Assembly (NCBI GenBank): GCA_963556145.1
Contig: OY744465.1
Coordinates: forward strand, 6,448,001 to 6,512,000
Source: Hygrocybe punicea
Taxonomy: Eukaryota > Basidiomycota > Agaricomycetes > Agaricales > Hygrophoraceae
Length of the DNA stretch: 64,000 nucleotides
Reading direction: 5' to 3'
Position numbers and translations under genes: made by a program. Of this stretch, positions 23,301 to 32,232 are shown one piece after another. Below the pieces are notes generated by a model. That model had not been told where the DNA came from. It did not search any database and saw only the letters and a program-made list of their open reading frames with translations. Positions within the stretch are counted from its first letter, which is position 1, and each line of letters opens with the position of its first letter.

Positions 23301-25203
23301 AATTAATCGTCTTGGGTCATTGAGATTTTCAAAGGAGATAGGTCAGCCATTGACTGACTTTTTTTCTGATGACTCAATTCGTTCACAGGAAAGGCAAAAA
23401 AAGAGGCATTCATCTTGCCTTGTTGTAAGTCACAACACTACCATATCAGATAATGTTCAAGAGATTCTGTGGAATCAACCACATAGTTCTAACTCCAAAT
23501 GTATACCTGGCAAACTATCTTTGTGTGTTGGAATGCCAGTGATTATTCAAAATAATAGTGCAACTGAACTATGTATCACCAGAGGTCAAGAAGGCACTGT
23601 TTATTGCTGGCAGTCTGCAATAGGTTCCAGAGGTCAGAGAATTCTGGATACTTTGTTTATAAAACTGCACAATCCACCACAGAATGTTAAATTAAATGGA
23701 TTACCTGAGAATGTTGTTCCATTAACAAGGACAAGTGTTACTATTGATTGTGCTTTACCTGATGATTCTTCTATTACTCTTTCCCGCAGTCAAGTGGAAG
23801 TACTTCCTAATTTCTCAATGACAGACTATTCCTCACAAGGAAAAACTAGGCCTAATAATCCAGTGGACCTTAACAATAGTCGTTCTCATCAGTCTTATTA
23901 CACTGCATTGTCACGGAGTGCATCAGCTGCTGGTACAGTTATTTTGCAGGGATTTGATGCAAAGAAGATAACAGGAGGTGCATCTGGTGCATTGCGTCAA
24001 GAATTCCGTGAACTGGAGCTTCTAGATGAGATAGTTCGTTTGAGATATGAATGTAAGTTGGACAAGTCTGTTGTTGGTGATCGTAGGAATTCACTGATAC
24101 ATACTTTCAGAAAATGGAAAGGAGAATATTATGTACCTGCCAATGTGCACAAAGCTATTCGTTGGAATAAGTCTGATGTTTTCAATGTAGATTCAATTGT
24201 TGATATCCCCTGGAAAATTCTGGGAAAAGCCCAGAAGGGCCAAGAAGTCCGTACTTTAAAGTCACGATTTGTGCCTGCAGCAGGGACTTCTCCTGCCAAA
24301 TTTTGTCAGCCATCAGCTGTCAAGAGAAAGGTCAGTGGCTCTCGAGTGGCACCTCAAAAGAAAAAAGTGAAAACTAATCATGTTGTTGATAGTCTTCCAA
24401 CAACCTCTATTAATGTTCCTCAAGGTACTCGTTGGCACAATAACAGTTGTGCATATGACTCAGTTGTATCCATATTGTATGGTATCTGGCAAGATGACAG
24501 AACTTTGTATTCAAATTCTTTTAGAAATTTAAATGGTGAGTTTCTAGGGCTTTTGGTAGATGGTTTTTCCAGATATCATAATGGTGAGTACTCATTGGAA
24601 GATGTTCATGATCTTTTGAGGCGTCATTTACATCAGCATGCACCACGGAGTTTTCCATGGGGAAGAGACACTAGTGTTGATGCTATCTTATATATGTTGT
24701 TAGCAACTAGAACCCCTGTTCTTTCTTCCAACCTTTCTTGTCCTCAACGTCATCCTGTTGCTAGAGATCAATTAGCATTACTGAGTAATTGCAATATAAA
24801 TGTTGGAGGGATCTCTTCGGGATCTATCCAGAGTGACATTGATTTGTTTGTGAATGTCACTGGTTCAAAGTGCACAACCTGTAATGACTCACTACTCAGG
24901 AAATTCAAATTTGTGTGTTCTCCTCAGATATTAGCCTATCCTGTGTCTGGTGTTAATATGACTGTTAACCATACCTTGGCAGTACCAGTTGAAGGACAGT
25001 TACACCAGTATTGTCTCAGAGGTGTTATATATCATGGTAGTAATCATTTCACCGCTCGTTTTATTAGTTCAGCAGGTCTTGTTTGGTTTCATGATGGAAT
25101 TGCCACTGGGAGATCTATGGAATATGAAGGAATGTTAAATGATGTTGTCCTGACTCAATGCAGGTCAAAACAAGCAAGTATGTCATTGTATATTTTGGTG
25201 TAA
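17326..25203 (+). mobile_element. Helitron, coding core
   Basis: The element is recognised from its protein: DUF6570-type domain, Helitron-like N domain, Rep HUH nuclease with two tyrosines, and a Pif1-like SF1B helicase. Termini (5' TC, 3' hairpin plus CTRR) were not established, so coordinates cover only the coding core. A hairpin with a following CTAA at 27434-27483 is a possible but weak 3' end. Base composition is AT-richer than the retrotransposon nest to the right. Confidence 0.9.
17326..25203 (+). pseudogene. Helitron RepHel replicase-helicase with protease-like tail
   Basis: One frame spans 17326-25203 (about 2,625 codons) interrupted only by TGA at 20038-20040 and TGA at 20245-20247. 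Order of domains: an uncharacterised N-terminal third; a CAVCGELVPL / CVECRKS / GLWLGNVP block (DUF6570, about 18820-19420); a Helitron-like N domain straddling both stops; the HUH motif TLHLHILIWI (20408-20437); the two-tyrosine motif YVSDYITK (21025-21048); helicase motif I GGMGGTGKT (from 22591), Walker B DYIFFDEVSML and GDFAQLPP, and motif SRSASAAGTV. A C-terminal region has WHNNSCAYDSVV and GSNHFTARFISSAGLVWFHDG, a Cys...His...Asp layout as in USP/OTU-type cysteine proteases. The enzyme would nick, rolling-circle replicate and unwind DNA in the nucleus. Both stops fall where homologues have sense codons, so it is a very young pseudogene or read through. Confidence 0.85.
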
Positions 25204-25288
25204 ATTGTATATAATAATCTCATGTCATACAAATTTTTTGAGTAGGACTCGGATATGCCGTGCAAAGCAACGGCCCTCTAGCTCAAGT

Positions 25289-26465
25289 CCTATCATGTTC
25301 GCCACAGAATACAAACAGTGCCTGGTGGGTCGTTTCTCTTTTAGCACCTGGCTAGAATGGCTGGCCCTGACTGGGAGAGAAAACGTCGATGTCGACGGTG
25401 TCCCAATCGACCTCTCAGATCTGAATGCCCACACACAAAGATTGGTCAATGATTTATTGCAGCGGTATGTCTTGAATAAAAATCTTGATCCTCTTGTATT
25501 TTCGACTGTTGTTTCATAGCAATCACATCCCATGGACACTTTACTGGTTCCAGCAGAGCTGCCGGAGCATCAAGCTGCTGAATATCAAGTAAATGCAGGT
25601 GTTGATGGACCACTCGGAGCCTTTCCAGTGAGTGAACAAGTATGCAACTCGGATATCTACTAATTGTTCAATGCTATGTCTAGTTGGAACCGCAAATTGA
25701 TCCAGTATTACAAGGCCCCCGACCTGAAATCTGCACTCAGCTAGATCATCCAGCACCACATGCTCCAATTGAGTCCATCAGTGAATGAAGCAGTACAGAG
25801 CCGGGTGACCTCTCAAACATGCCGGTGACCCCACCACAGACCACGCCAACTCCAAGTCGACCAACAAAGTATGATGCGAAATATGGATATGTTGAAGGAG
25901 TGAAGCGTGGTAATAAGGACTGGTGTATGTCAAATACTATCATAAGTCAGACAATGATGAATGTTTTACCAGCTGTTGCAAGGACGAAACCACTGCGACC
26001 GTTGCTTCAAGATTCTCGAGCAGCTGCACGTCGGTTTGCTCGATGCCTGGAAGATCTTGCTCTACGTGTACGTATAAATTTCTGGCATCTCTTGAATAAC
26101 TGATGTCTTAGTATGGACAGTGTGAACGAGTCTCAAAGGAAACCAATTGCTGGTTATTTCTTGCTGCGCAACATCCCCATGCAAACGGAGAAGTCATTCA
26201 CTACACTTCAAGCCATCTCCGCCGTGATGCCAAGGATGACGCCAGCAAGTTGATCAATCAGTTCAATATTACGACAATGGCTCTCACCCATGCTCGGCGG
26301 CAGGATGCTCTCACGATAGCAAGAGAATTGGCTCACACAGAAGCACTGAGGAAGGAGGCAGAGGCTCAAGCAGAAATGTCATGACAGGCCCTGGAACGGC
26401 AACAAACTGAGATTGAGGAGAAGGATGCCTTGATTGCATGTTACAGAGACAAGTATAACCTATAG
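25289..26465 (+). pseudogene. Coiled-coil hypothetical gene with three nonsense codons
   Basis: The ATG at 25289 opens FATEYKQCLVGRFSFSTWLEW. The same frame continues through TAG 25517-25519, a candidate intron after VSEQ (gtatgc...gtctag, about 25638-25682), TGA 25786-25788 (between SIS-E and SSTEPGD), the PTKYDAKYGYVEGVKRGNKDW block, an intron near 26068-26111, YGQCERVSKETNCWLFLAAQ, TGA 26382-26384 inside a coiled coil, and a final TAG at about 26463. The downstream coding remains clean after every stop, so the three stops are recent. The C-terminal helix (ALTIARELAHTEALRKEAEA) is heptad-like. I do not recognise the family. Its position directly behind the Helitron suggests an auxiliary or captured gene, but this is inference. 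Confidence 0.55.
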
Positions 26466-26609
26466 TTCGAGAACAATGATACCATTTCAGCGTACGATGA
26501 TACGTCCCCCTTGTGAGGATAGTTGTGCTGCACCATCTGAGCACTCCACACTCCGCTATATTAATCATAAATATGGTTTTGATTGCCTCGCCAGAGACAC
26601 ACTGTATTT

Positions 26610-26995
26610 ATCACTCCCCCGGGAATCCACATGGAATCCACCTTCAGTCCACCTTCAGTCCACATTGTCCGGCTCCAGTCCACCTCCAGTCCACCTCCAG
26701 TCCACCTTCAGTCCACCTTTAGTCCTACCAAAATTTGTCCACCCCCAGTCCACTCCAGGTGGACTCCACATGGAGTCCGCATGTAGGACTGGACTATTGG
26801 TGGACTATTGGTGGACTTTGTCCAGACTTTTGATGGACTGATAAATGATTTTCAGGATAAAGCTTCCACATGGATTCCACATGGACTCCACATGGACAAG
26901 ACATGGACTATGGGACTGATGCAAGAACAGATTCAAGATGGACTCCATGCGGACTCCATGTGGACTTTATCCGGACTTTTCATGGACTGATGCAT
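26610..26995. repeat. Minisatellite of TCCACCTnnAG / TCCACATGGA units
   Basis: Dense repeats of cagtccacct(c/t) (roughly 11-13 bp steps) followed by spaced palindromic tccacatgga / tccatgtgga decamers and ggacttt(a/t) segments. The same vocabulary returns at 47735-48020, on the other side of the retrotransposon nest. Short frames through it are incidental. Confidence 0.75.
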
Positions 26996-26999
26996 GACA

Positions 27000-27924
27000 A
27001 TCATAACAAAGTAACTATTATGTATTTCATGGGGTCATGACATAAACCAGACATGAAAGCATCATAAACAGAAATCAACATTTTAGCATACTTTTTATGA
27101 AGGAATCCAGTTGAAATTCAGTCAGAAACCTTATACAAATTTCTAAACCGCCGGCTTTCATCGACCATTTTGTAATTTACTAACCCAATTTTGTAGATAA
27201 TGCAATTCTAAAACTGCCAGGGGTCTTAGAAGTCACAAGAGCATATTATTTATTTTAGGTAATATTTTCCCATGCTCCATATTTAGTAACTCTTAAGTCC
27301 ATGCAAAACTAATGGTCCCCTATCTGATTGTGTTGATCATAGTCATATCAAATACCAGTATTATTATATCAGTTCTTGTAATTAGAAGTGCTCAATTCTG
27401 AAGAAAGGTTGCATGACTTGTCATACAACCTTGAGTATGCACAGTCACAGACTGTGCATACTGTTACTGTTATGAGCCACTAAATTATGTAATATTTCAT
27501 ATTAGTGAATATTGTCACAAGCAGTATTCTATTATTTAGAAACATTTTTATCATCATATAATTGTGTGATATATGGAATGTTGAAAATAGTTGGTTTCAA
27601 CACTCACTCAGTTCAAGCTCTCACAATTTGTCCCAGATGATACATATATAAAGACAACATCTGAACTGCATATTTCCTGTTAACAAAAACCTATGATGCA
27701 AATGCTAGCCTTCTCTGTCAATGTCAATTCCATCATCAATGTCACTATTATCATCACCATCAGAATCCATTTCCTCTCTCCTCTTCTGCTTCTCTGTCTG
27801 TCTTTTGACCACTCGCTCTGTATGAAGAAACAGCATTGTATGCAAAAACCAGTTAAAGTTTCCCACAGTCATTCTTTTCAGTGGTCTGAAATCCTCCTAC
27901 CCATGCATTTAACTGCTCACTTGC
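27000..27924. other. AT-rich non-coding spacer with a perfect hairpin
   Basis: No gene seen. 27434-27462 is a 13-bp perfect inverted repeat with a 3-nt loop (core gtatgcacagtc/gactgtgcatac), followed 17 nt later by CTAA. The last five bases (27920-27924, CTTGC) are the left target-site duplicate of the outer LTR element. Confidence 0.6.
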
Positions 27925-28490
27925 TGTTACGGATCGCTGTTCGTATAGCGGCGAACTCCGGCAACAATAAACCAAACGAGGATGCGTGTATAGAGAAAAG
28001 CAAGTACAAACGGATAGGAGAAGAGAGGTATCTGGGTTTCGTGGTAGCGATCGGGGGAAGAGTAGCTATACTAAACTTAAAGTTATTGACTACGAATGTC
28101 AATGATTATATACTAGTGAACAACTTCAGGGCCGGCTTCTTCGTCATGCGTGGCTGCGTGGAGGATAAGCTCCGGGATGAACGGCGTCTTGCTTGGCTTC
28201 GTGGTCTATGCGTTTTGGGGTGCCAACGAGGTGGCCAACGGCTGTGTTGCAGGTCCGGTGTCAGCAGACAGCTGATCCGATGATTGTGTTGTGCGGTGTT
28301 ATTGAGTGCTTGAATCAACGTGTATGATGTATCGGCGGTGATCGGTTGATGAGGGTAATCACGGGGATTGGGATACCGTCGTTGGTTGTCTTCGACGATG
28401 TTCCGGACCCAGGTTATGATGTTGTCTTGTGACGTTGAGTCAGGGACGTCGGGGTCGGAAGCGGGGGTTAAATCGGGGTAAAACGTAACA
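27925..28490 (-). repeat. 3' LTR of outer element
   Basis: Same length as 44312-44877 and identical wherever I compared it, including every long frame read through it. That points to a recent insertion. By position the TATA-like TATATAA lies at 28106-28112 and the predicted transcript start at about 28078. The G-rich CCGGGGGTAT just before it on the coding strand is the likely polypurine tract. Confidence 0.93.
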
Positions 28491-28927
28491 ATACCCCCGG
28501 AACAAGGGGAATCGTCCCGATTAACCGGAGGGAAAACGGAGTCATACACGGCAGCGCAGTCGATGAATTCGCGGTAGGGATCCACGGGATCATCGGTGAA
28601 CCAGACGGGAACGGTGGGAGGGACAGCAGGAGGGGGAGGCCCAATGGGACGCACGGAGTAGAAGGTTCGTGGGGCGAAGAACGGGTCAACGCCAAGATGG
28701 GCGATGGCCGTCGTTGGATGAACGGAGCCGAAGGAAGAGGGCCGCATGAGGTCAACAGCGAAGCGAACACCACGATCGCAGAGGCGGCGTTTCGAGCGAG
28801 GGATGCGAAAGCGAGGAGGAAGAAGACGGTAATAAGGGGAAGAAGGGAGATAAACGTCAGAGGCAGACATGGGGAAGAAGGCAAAGAGCGGAAAAAGGAA
28901 ATAAAAGAGAACAGACGATATATACAA
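28106..28927 (-). CDS. Third ORF of outer element, running into the 3' LTR
   Basis: A 273-codon frame beginning 22 bp after the pol stop with a hydrophobic N-terminus (MYISSVLFYFLFPLFAFFPM), followed by a Pro-rich, Tyr-rich body (PSSPYYRLLPPRFRIPR; PPPPAVPPTVPVWFTDDP) and a basic tail encoded inside the LTR U3. The stop overlaps the LTR's TATA-like box. It resembles no protein I know. The leader could be a signal peptide or membrane anchor, in the position where env-like ORFs sit, but there is no other envelope feature. It could be a chance frame, although its length and its start right after pol argue otherwise. The U3 portion is also present in the 5' LTR. Confidence 0.45.
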   Translation of the reverse strand: MYISSVLFYFLFPLFAFFPMSASDVYLPSSPYYRLLPPRFRIPRSKRRLCDRGVRFAVDLMRPSSFGSVHPTTAIAHLGVDPFFAPRTFYSVRPIGPPPPAVPPTVPVWFTDDPVDPYREFIDCAAVYDSVFPPVNRDDSPCSGGIVTFYPDLTPASDPDVPDSTSQDNIITWVRNIVEDNQRRYPNPRDYPHQPITADTSYTLIQALNNTAQHNHRISCLLTPDLQHSRWPPRWHPKTHRPRSQARRRSSRSLSSTQPRMTKKPALKLFTSI

Positions 28928-28951
28928 AAGGGAAGATTAGGGCCGGTACAA

Positions 28952-31267
28952 CTAATAAACGAGGTGATCGGGGTTTACGGGGTGATCGCGTGTGAACGAA
29001 GAAGGAAGTAACGAAAAACGATGAGGAGTAGAAATATCATAATCATGTGAAAGGGCGGCGGAGGGGATAGGTGATGGAAGGCGATAGTAATGTAAGATAG
29101 GGAAAGCGTATGGACAAACTTTGACACGGGTGTTGAAGTCGGAATTGCCAATGCCTTTGTCGTCGGCAATTACGGCAGGAGCAATGATTGGGGGGGCGAT
29201 TTCGATGATGGCGGTGACAGCGTCGACGGGGGCGGTTTCGTAAAGATAGGCGTGGGTGATATTATTGGGGAAGATGTATTTTCGGAATTCGTGGTTTTTT
29301 GTACGATTGGCGATGAGGGTGGCGTTTTTGGGATATATAGCAAGTAAAATGGAAGAAGAAGAAAAAGGGGGGATAACGGAAGGGGGAAGAGTAAAAAGGG
29401 AACGGAGAGATAAAAAAGATGGAGCTTTGGGATGTAATCTATGGAAGTCATTGACAAGATCCTGGCAGTATGTGGTTTCGGATGCCGGGATCCAGGAATC
29501 TTCGTCGCGGGGATAATCGAGCCAATGAACTAAGTAATATAATTTATTTCGGCGAATACGGGAGTCGAGAATATGTTCTATTTCGTAATGGTCATCATTG
29601 TCGATGATTTCGGGGGGAGGTCGAAGATGGTATTTTTGTTGAATGGGAGAAGAAGGAGGTCGAAAAGAGGAGAGGAGAGCGATGTTGAATATGGGGAAGA
29701 TTTTCCAGGTTTTCGGTAATTTCAGTTTGTACGATGAAGAACCGATTTTGTCGAGAACGGTAAACGGACCGAATTGCTGATTATCGAGCTTCTTGCTGGG
29801 TCGATCTGTGGTTAAATTCTTTCCGTTTAGCCAGACTTTATCACCAGGGGAAAAGACAATTTTCTTGACATGACTGTCATACTTATCCTTCATTGTTTGC
29901 TTCGTGACATCCGCTATTTCGCCGATCTTTTGTTGTATCGTTTTCATTCGTGTAATGAAATCATGAACGGCTTCGTTTGCGATGGGTGTGTGTATGTCAG
30001 GCATGAGACCTGTCCATGGATGTTGTCCTTGTGTTGCAAAGAAGGGGGAAGTTTTGATGGCGGAAGATTCGCGATTGGCTAATGCAAATTCTGCGAGGGC
30101 AAGCCATTCATGCCAATCGTCTTGTCGATAATTGGTGAAAAATCGAAGGAAAATTTCGAGTTCTTGGTTCATTCGTTCCGTTTGTCCATCAGCACGTGGA
30201 TGATATGCTGTCGTTGGGCGTCCTTTGATACCGATCAGGGAATATAATTCGGTGATAAACCGTGAGACGAAAACAGAACCGCGATCGGAGATGACAAAGT
30301 GTGGCATGCCGAAACGCTTGAAGACATGATCACGGAATAGTCGTGCCCATCCTTCCGAAGTCAATGTCGTATTTGTGGCAACAAATATGGGATGTTTCGA
30401 CCGCTTATCGACAACAACTAGAATGGCGTCAAAGCCATGTGACTCCGGTAGGGGACCAATCATGTCGACGGAAATTGTATGCCAGTTATAGGGTGGTACG
30501 TCATGTGGGAAAAGTTGTCCAAGTTGTTTTCCACGTCGTGGTTTATTCTGTTGACATCCTGTACAACCATTGATATAACGTTCTACATCTTCGCGTATAG
30601 TTGGCCATGTTGTTGTCCGTGAAATCAATTCGATTGTTTTGTCACGGCCGGGATGACCGGCGGTGGGATTGTCATGATGGAGGGCAATAATGTTATCGTT
30701 TGTAGGAGAAGTATGCAATATTTGACGGATCGCTTGTTCTGGTGGGATGAACAATGAGTTAGGAAGACCAACCATACCTGTATTGTCTATTTCTTTTGGC
30801 TTGTGATCGACACGTCGGGAAAGGAGGTCGGCTTTTTTGTTTTGTGATCCTTTTCTATACAACAAGCGGAAATTGTAATCTTGTAGGAATGCAATCCATC
30901 GTGCTTGTCGTCTTGTGAGGTCTTGTGGTTTTCGGTAATATTCAAGATTTCGATGATCGGTGAAAACATCAACCTGTTCTTTTGCTCCGAGTAGGAAATG
31001 ACGCCATTCCTCAAAACTTTGTATAATCGCGAGCAATTCTTTGTCGAAGATTTGATAGTTTCGTTCTGCTGGTGACATTGTTGTCGACATATACGCGACA
31101 GGTCGGAAAAGCCCATCGGATTGTTCTTGTGACAAAATAGCACCTATGGCATAATCGGAGGCATCACATTCGATGATGAATTTTTTATCGGGTGTAGGTA
31201 GGACAAGGATAGGATCGGTTGTGATAATTGTCTTCAATCGATCAAATGCGTTCTGTTGTTCTTCCGT
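28952..31267 (-). CDS. Outer pol, C-terminal part: RNase H, integrase, chromodomain, ASCH-like
   Basis: Continuation of pol after the inner insertion. RNase H: IIECDASDYAIGAILSQ, ELLAIIQSFEEWRHFL and FTDHRNLEYY. Integrase: zinc motif with H-x-H (GHPGRDKTIEL) and CTGCQQNK, then the catalytic D (SVDMIGPLP), D (ISDRGSVF) and E (DGQTERMNQEL), and a GPF motif (QQFGPFTVLDKIG). Chromodomain at about 29587-29437: YEIEHILDSRIRRNKLYYLV and WLDYPRDEDSWIPASE. About 30 residues further, 29350-29048 encode IYPKNATLIANRTKNHEFRK, then AYLYETAPVDAVTAIIEI, GIGNSDFNTR and PYAFPILHYYRLPSPI, which fit the ASCH/PUA-like fold signature (SIKP-yA--I--G-K--EfRr; -Y-t-Pv--i-g--ei). Chromodomains steer integration to modified chromatin; the role of the extra domain is unknown. 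The ORF ends with TAA/TAG at 28952. Confidence 0.88.
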   Translation of the reverse strand, partial: TEEQQNAFDRLKTIITTDPILVLPTPDKKFIIECDASDYAIGAILSQEQSDGLFRPVAYMSTTMSPAERNYQIFDKELLAIIQSFEEWRHFLLGAKEQVDVFTDHRNLEYYRKPQDLTRRQARWIAFLQDYNFRLLYRKGSQNKKADLLSRRVDHKPKEIDNTGMVGLPNSLFIPPEQAIRQILHTSPTNDNIIALHHDNPTAGHPGRDKTIELISRTTTWPTIREDVERYINGCTGCQQNKPRRGKQLGQLFPHDVPPYNWHTISVDMIGPLPESHGFDAILVVVDKRSKHPIFVATNTTLTSEGWARLFRDHVFKRFGMPHFVISDRGSVFVSRFITELYSLIGIKGRPTTAYHPRADGQTERMNQELEIFLRFFTNYRQDDWHEWLALAEFALANRESSAIKTSPFFATQGQHPWTGLMPDIHTPIANEAVHDFITRMKTIQQKIGEIADVTKQTMKDKYDSHVKKIVFSPGDKVWLNGKNLTTDRPSKKLDNQQFGPFTVLDKIGSSSYKLKLPKTWKIFPIFNIALLSSFRPPSSPIQQKYHLRPPPEIIDNDDHYEIEHILDSRIRRNKLYYLVHWLDYPRDEDSWIPASETTYCQDLVNDFHRLHPKAPSFLSLRSLFTLPPSVIPPFSSSSILLAIYPKNATLIANRTKNHEFRKYIFPNNITHAYLYETAPVDAVTAIIEIAPPIIAPAVIADDKGIGNSDFNTRVKVCPYAFPILHYYRLPSPIPSAALSHDYDISTPHRFSLLPSSFTRDHPVNPDHLVY

Positions 31268-32062
31268 TGTAAAGGCGAGGTCGGGGTGGCTGCGGAATAA
31301 TGATCCTAAGCCTGAGGGGTCAGCGTAGAAGTGACTAGGAATAGTCTAACAAGCTTCAGTAAGATAATAGGATATAAAAAGTAAGAAGCCGCCGAGTAAA
31401 CTACTGAGATCTATGGAGACCGATCGAAGCCGACGAGGCCGACGATGTCGGGTACGGCGGGTCGGGTGTCGGGTGACGAGTAACGTAGAGATAAAGGCGG
31501 TAGAACGACGGGGAGGGCGTCGAGGAATCCGACGAGCAATGTGTGCGATGGAATTTACTGAGAGACTTAATTCTCAGAGAGAGGAAATGGGGGAACTGGT
31601 TTTTTATTCTGAGACGGCGCTTGGGCACCGTTTTTATACTACAAATTTGTGTACCTAGATTCGGACGAGAGTCCTCGGCCGATGAGAGGAGACAAAGGAG
31701 AATAAAAATGGGGAAGTAGGAAGAGCGTTGCGAGGCGACGATGACAGGGAAAATGGGTGGAAGATATAAAAAACCGTAAAAGATGCAATATACTTTACTA
31801 TATCCCCATAAGGGAGACGCTAGGCGTGAATAAGGCAAGTCCGATGTCGGGATCCCAGTCCGATGAGATCTATCTTCGATATTTGAAGTTCCGTGAGTTT
31901 AGGAGATAGACCGTCCAGGTACGTGAGCGGCCGTGCTAGTCGGTATGCATCGGGTTGCGTCGGGTTGCGTCGGGTTCGAACGTAGATTGCTAGAGACGTC
32001 GGGTTCGAGCGGATTCGCTAGATATCGATGTTACGGCCTCAGAGGGTCGAGGACCCTCTACA
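31268..32062 (-). repeat. 3' LTR of inner element
   Basis: Same length as 40280-41074, and all long frames read through both copies are identical, so the insertion is young. On the coding strand a TATAAAA-type box lies at 31631-31640. On the plus strand ggatataaaaag near 31370 is a second TATA-like site that could serve antisense transcription. Confidence 0.93.
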
Positions 32063-32232
32063 TCTCCTTGGGTCTTCTAATAGAGACCATCCGTGGTCGA
32101 GAATATGGGGTCTCCGAATGCGGGTCGCGAATGTGGCCAATCACGTGAGCGGCCAAACAACGGCAAAGTAAAAAAAAGAAAAATTTTCTCGTTGTTGATC
32201 CGACCTTTCCTCTACACCATCACACGTTCACA

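Noticed and set aside
25225..25539. Minus-strand frame opposite the coiled-coil gene
   Set aside because: Shadow of the plus-strand frame, which has introns and continues after each stop.
31401..31838. 145-codon frame in the inner LTRs (also 40413-40850)
   Set aside because: It exists in both LTR copies only because they are the same sequence; composition and position fit U3/R/U5 sequence, no domain.
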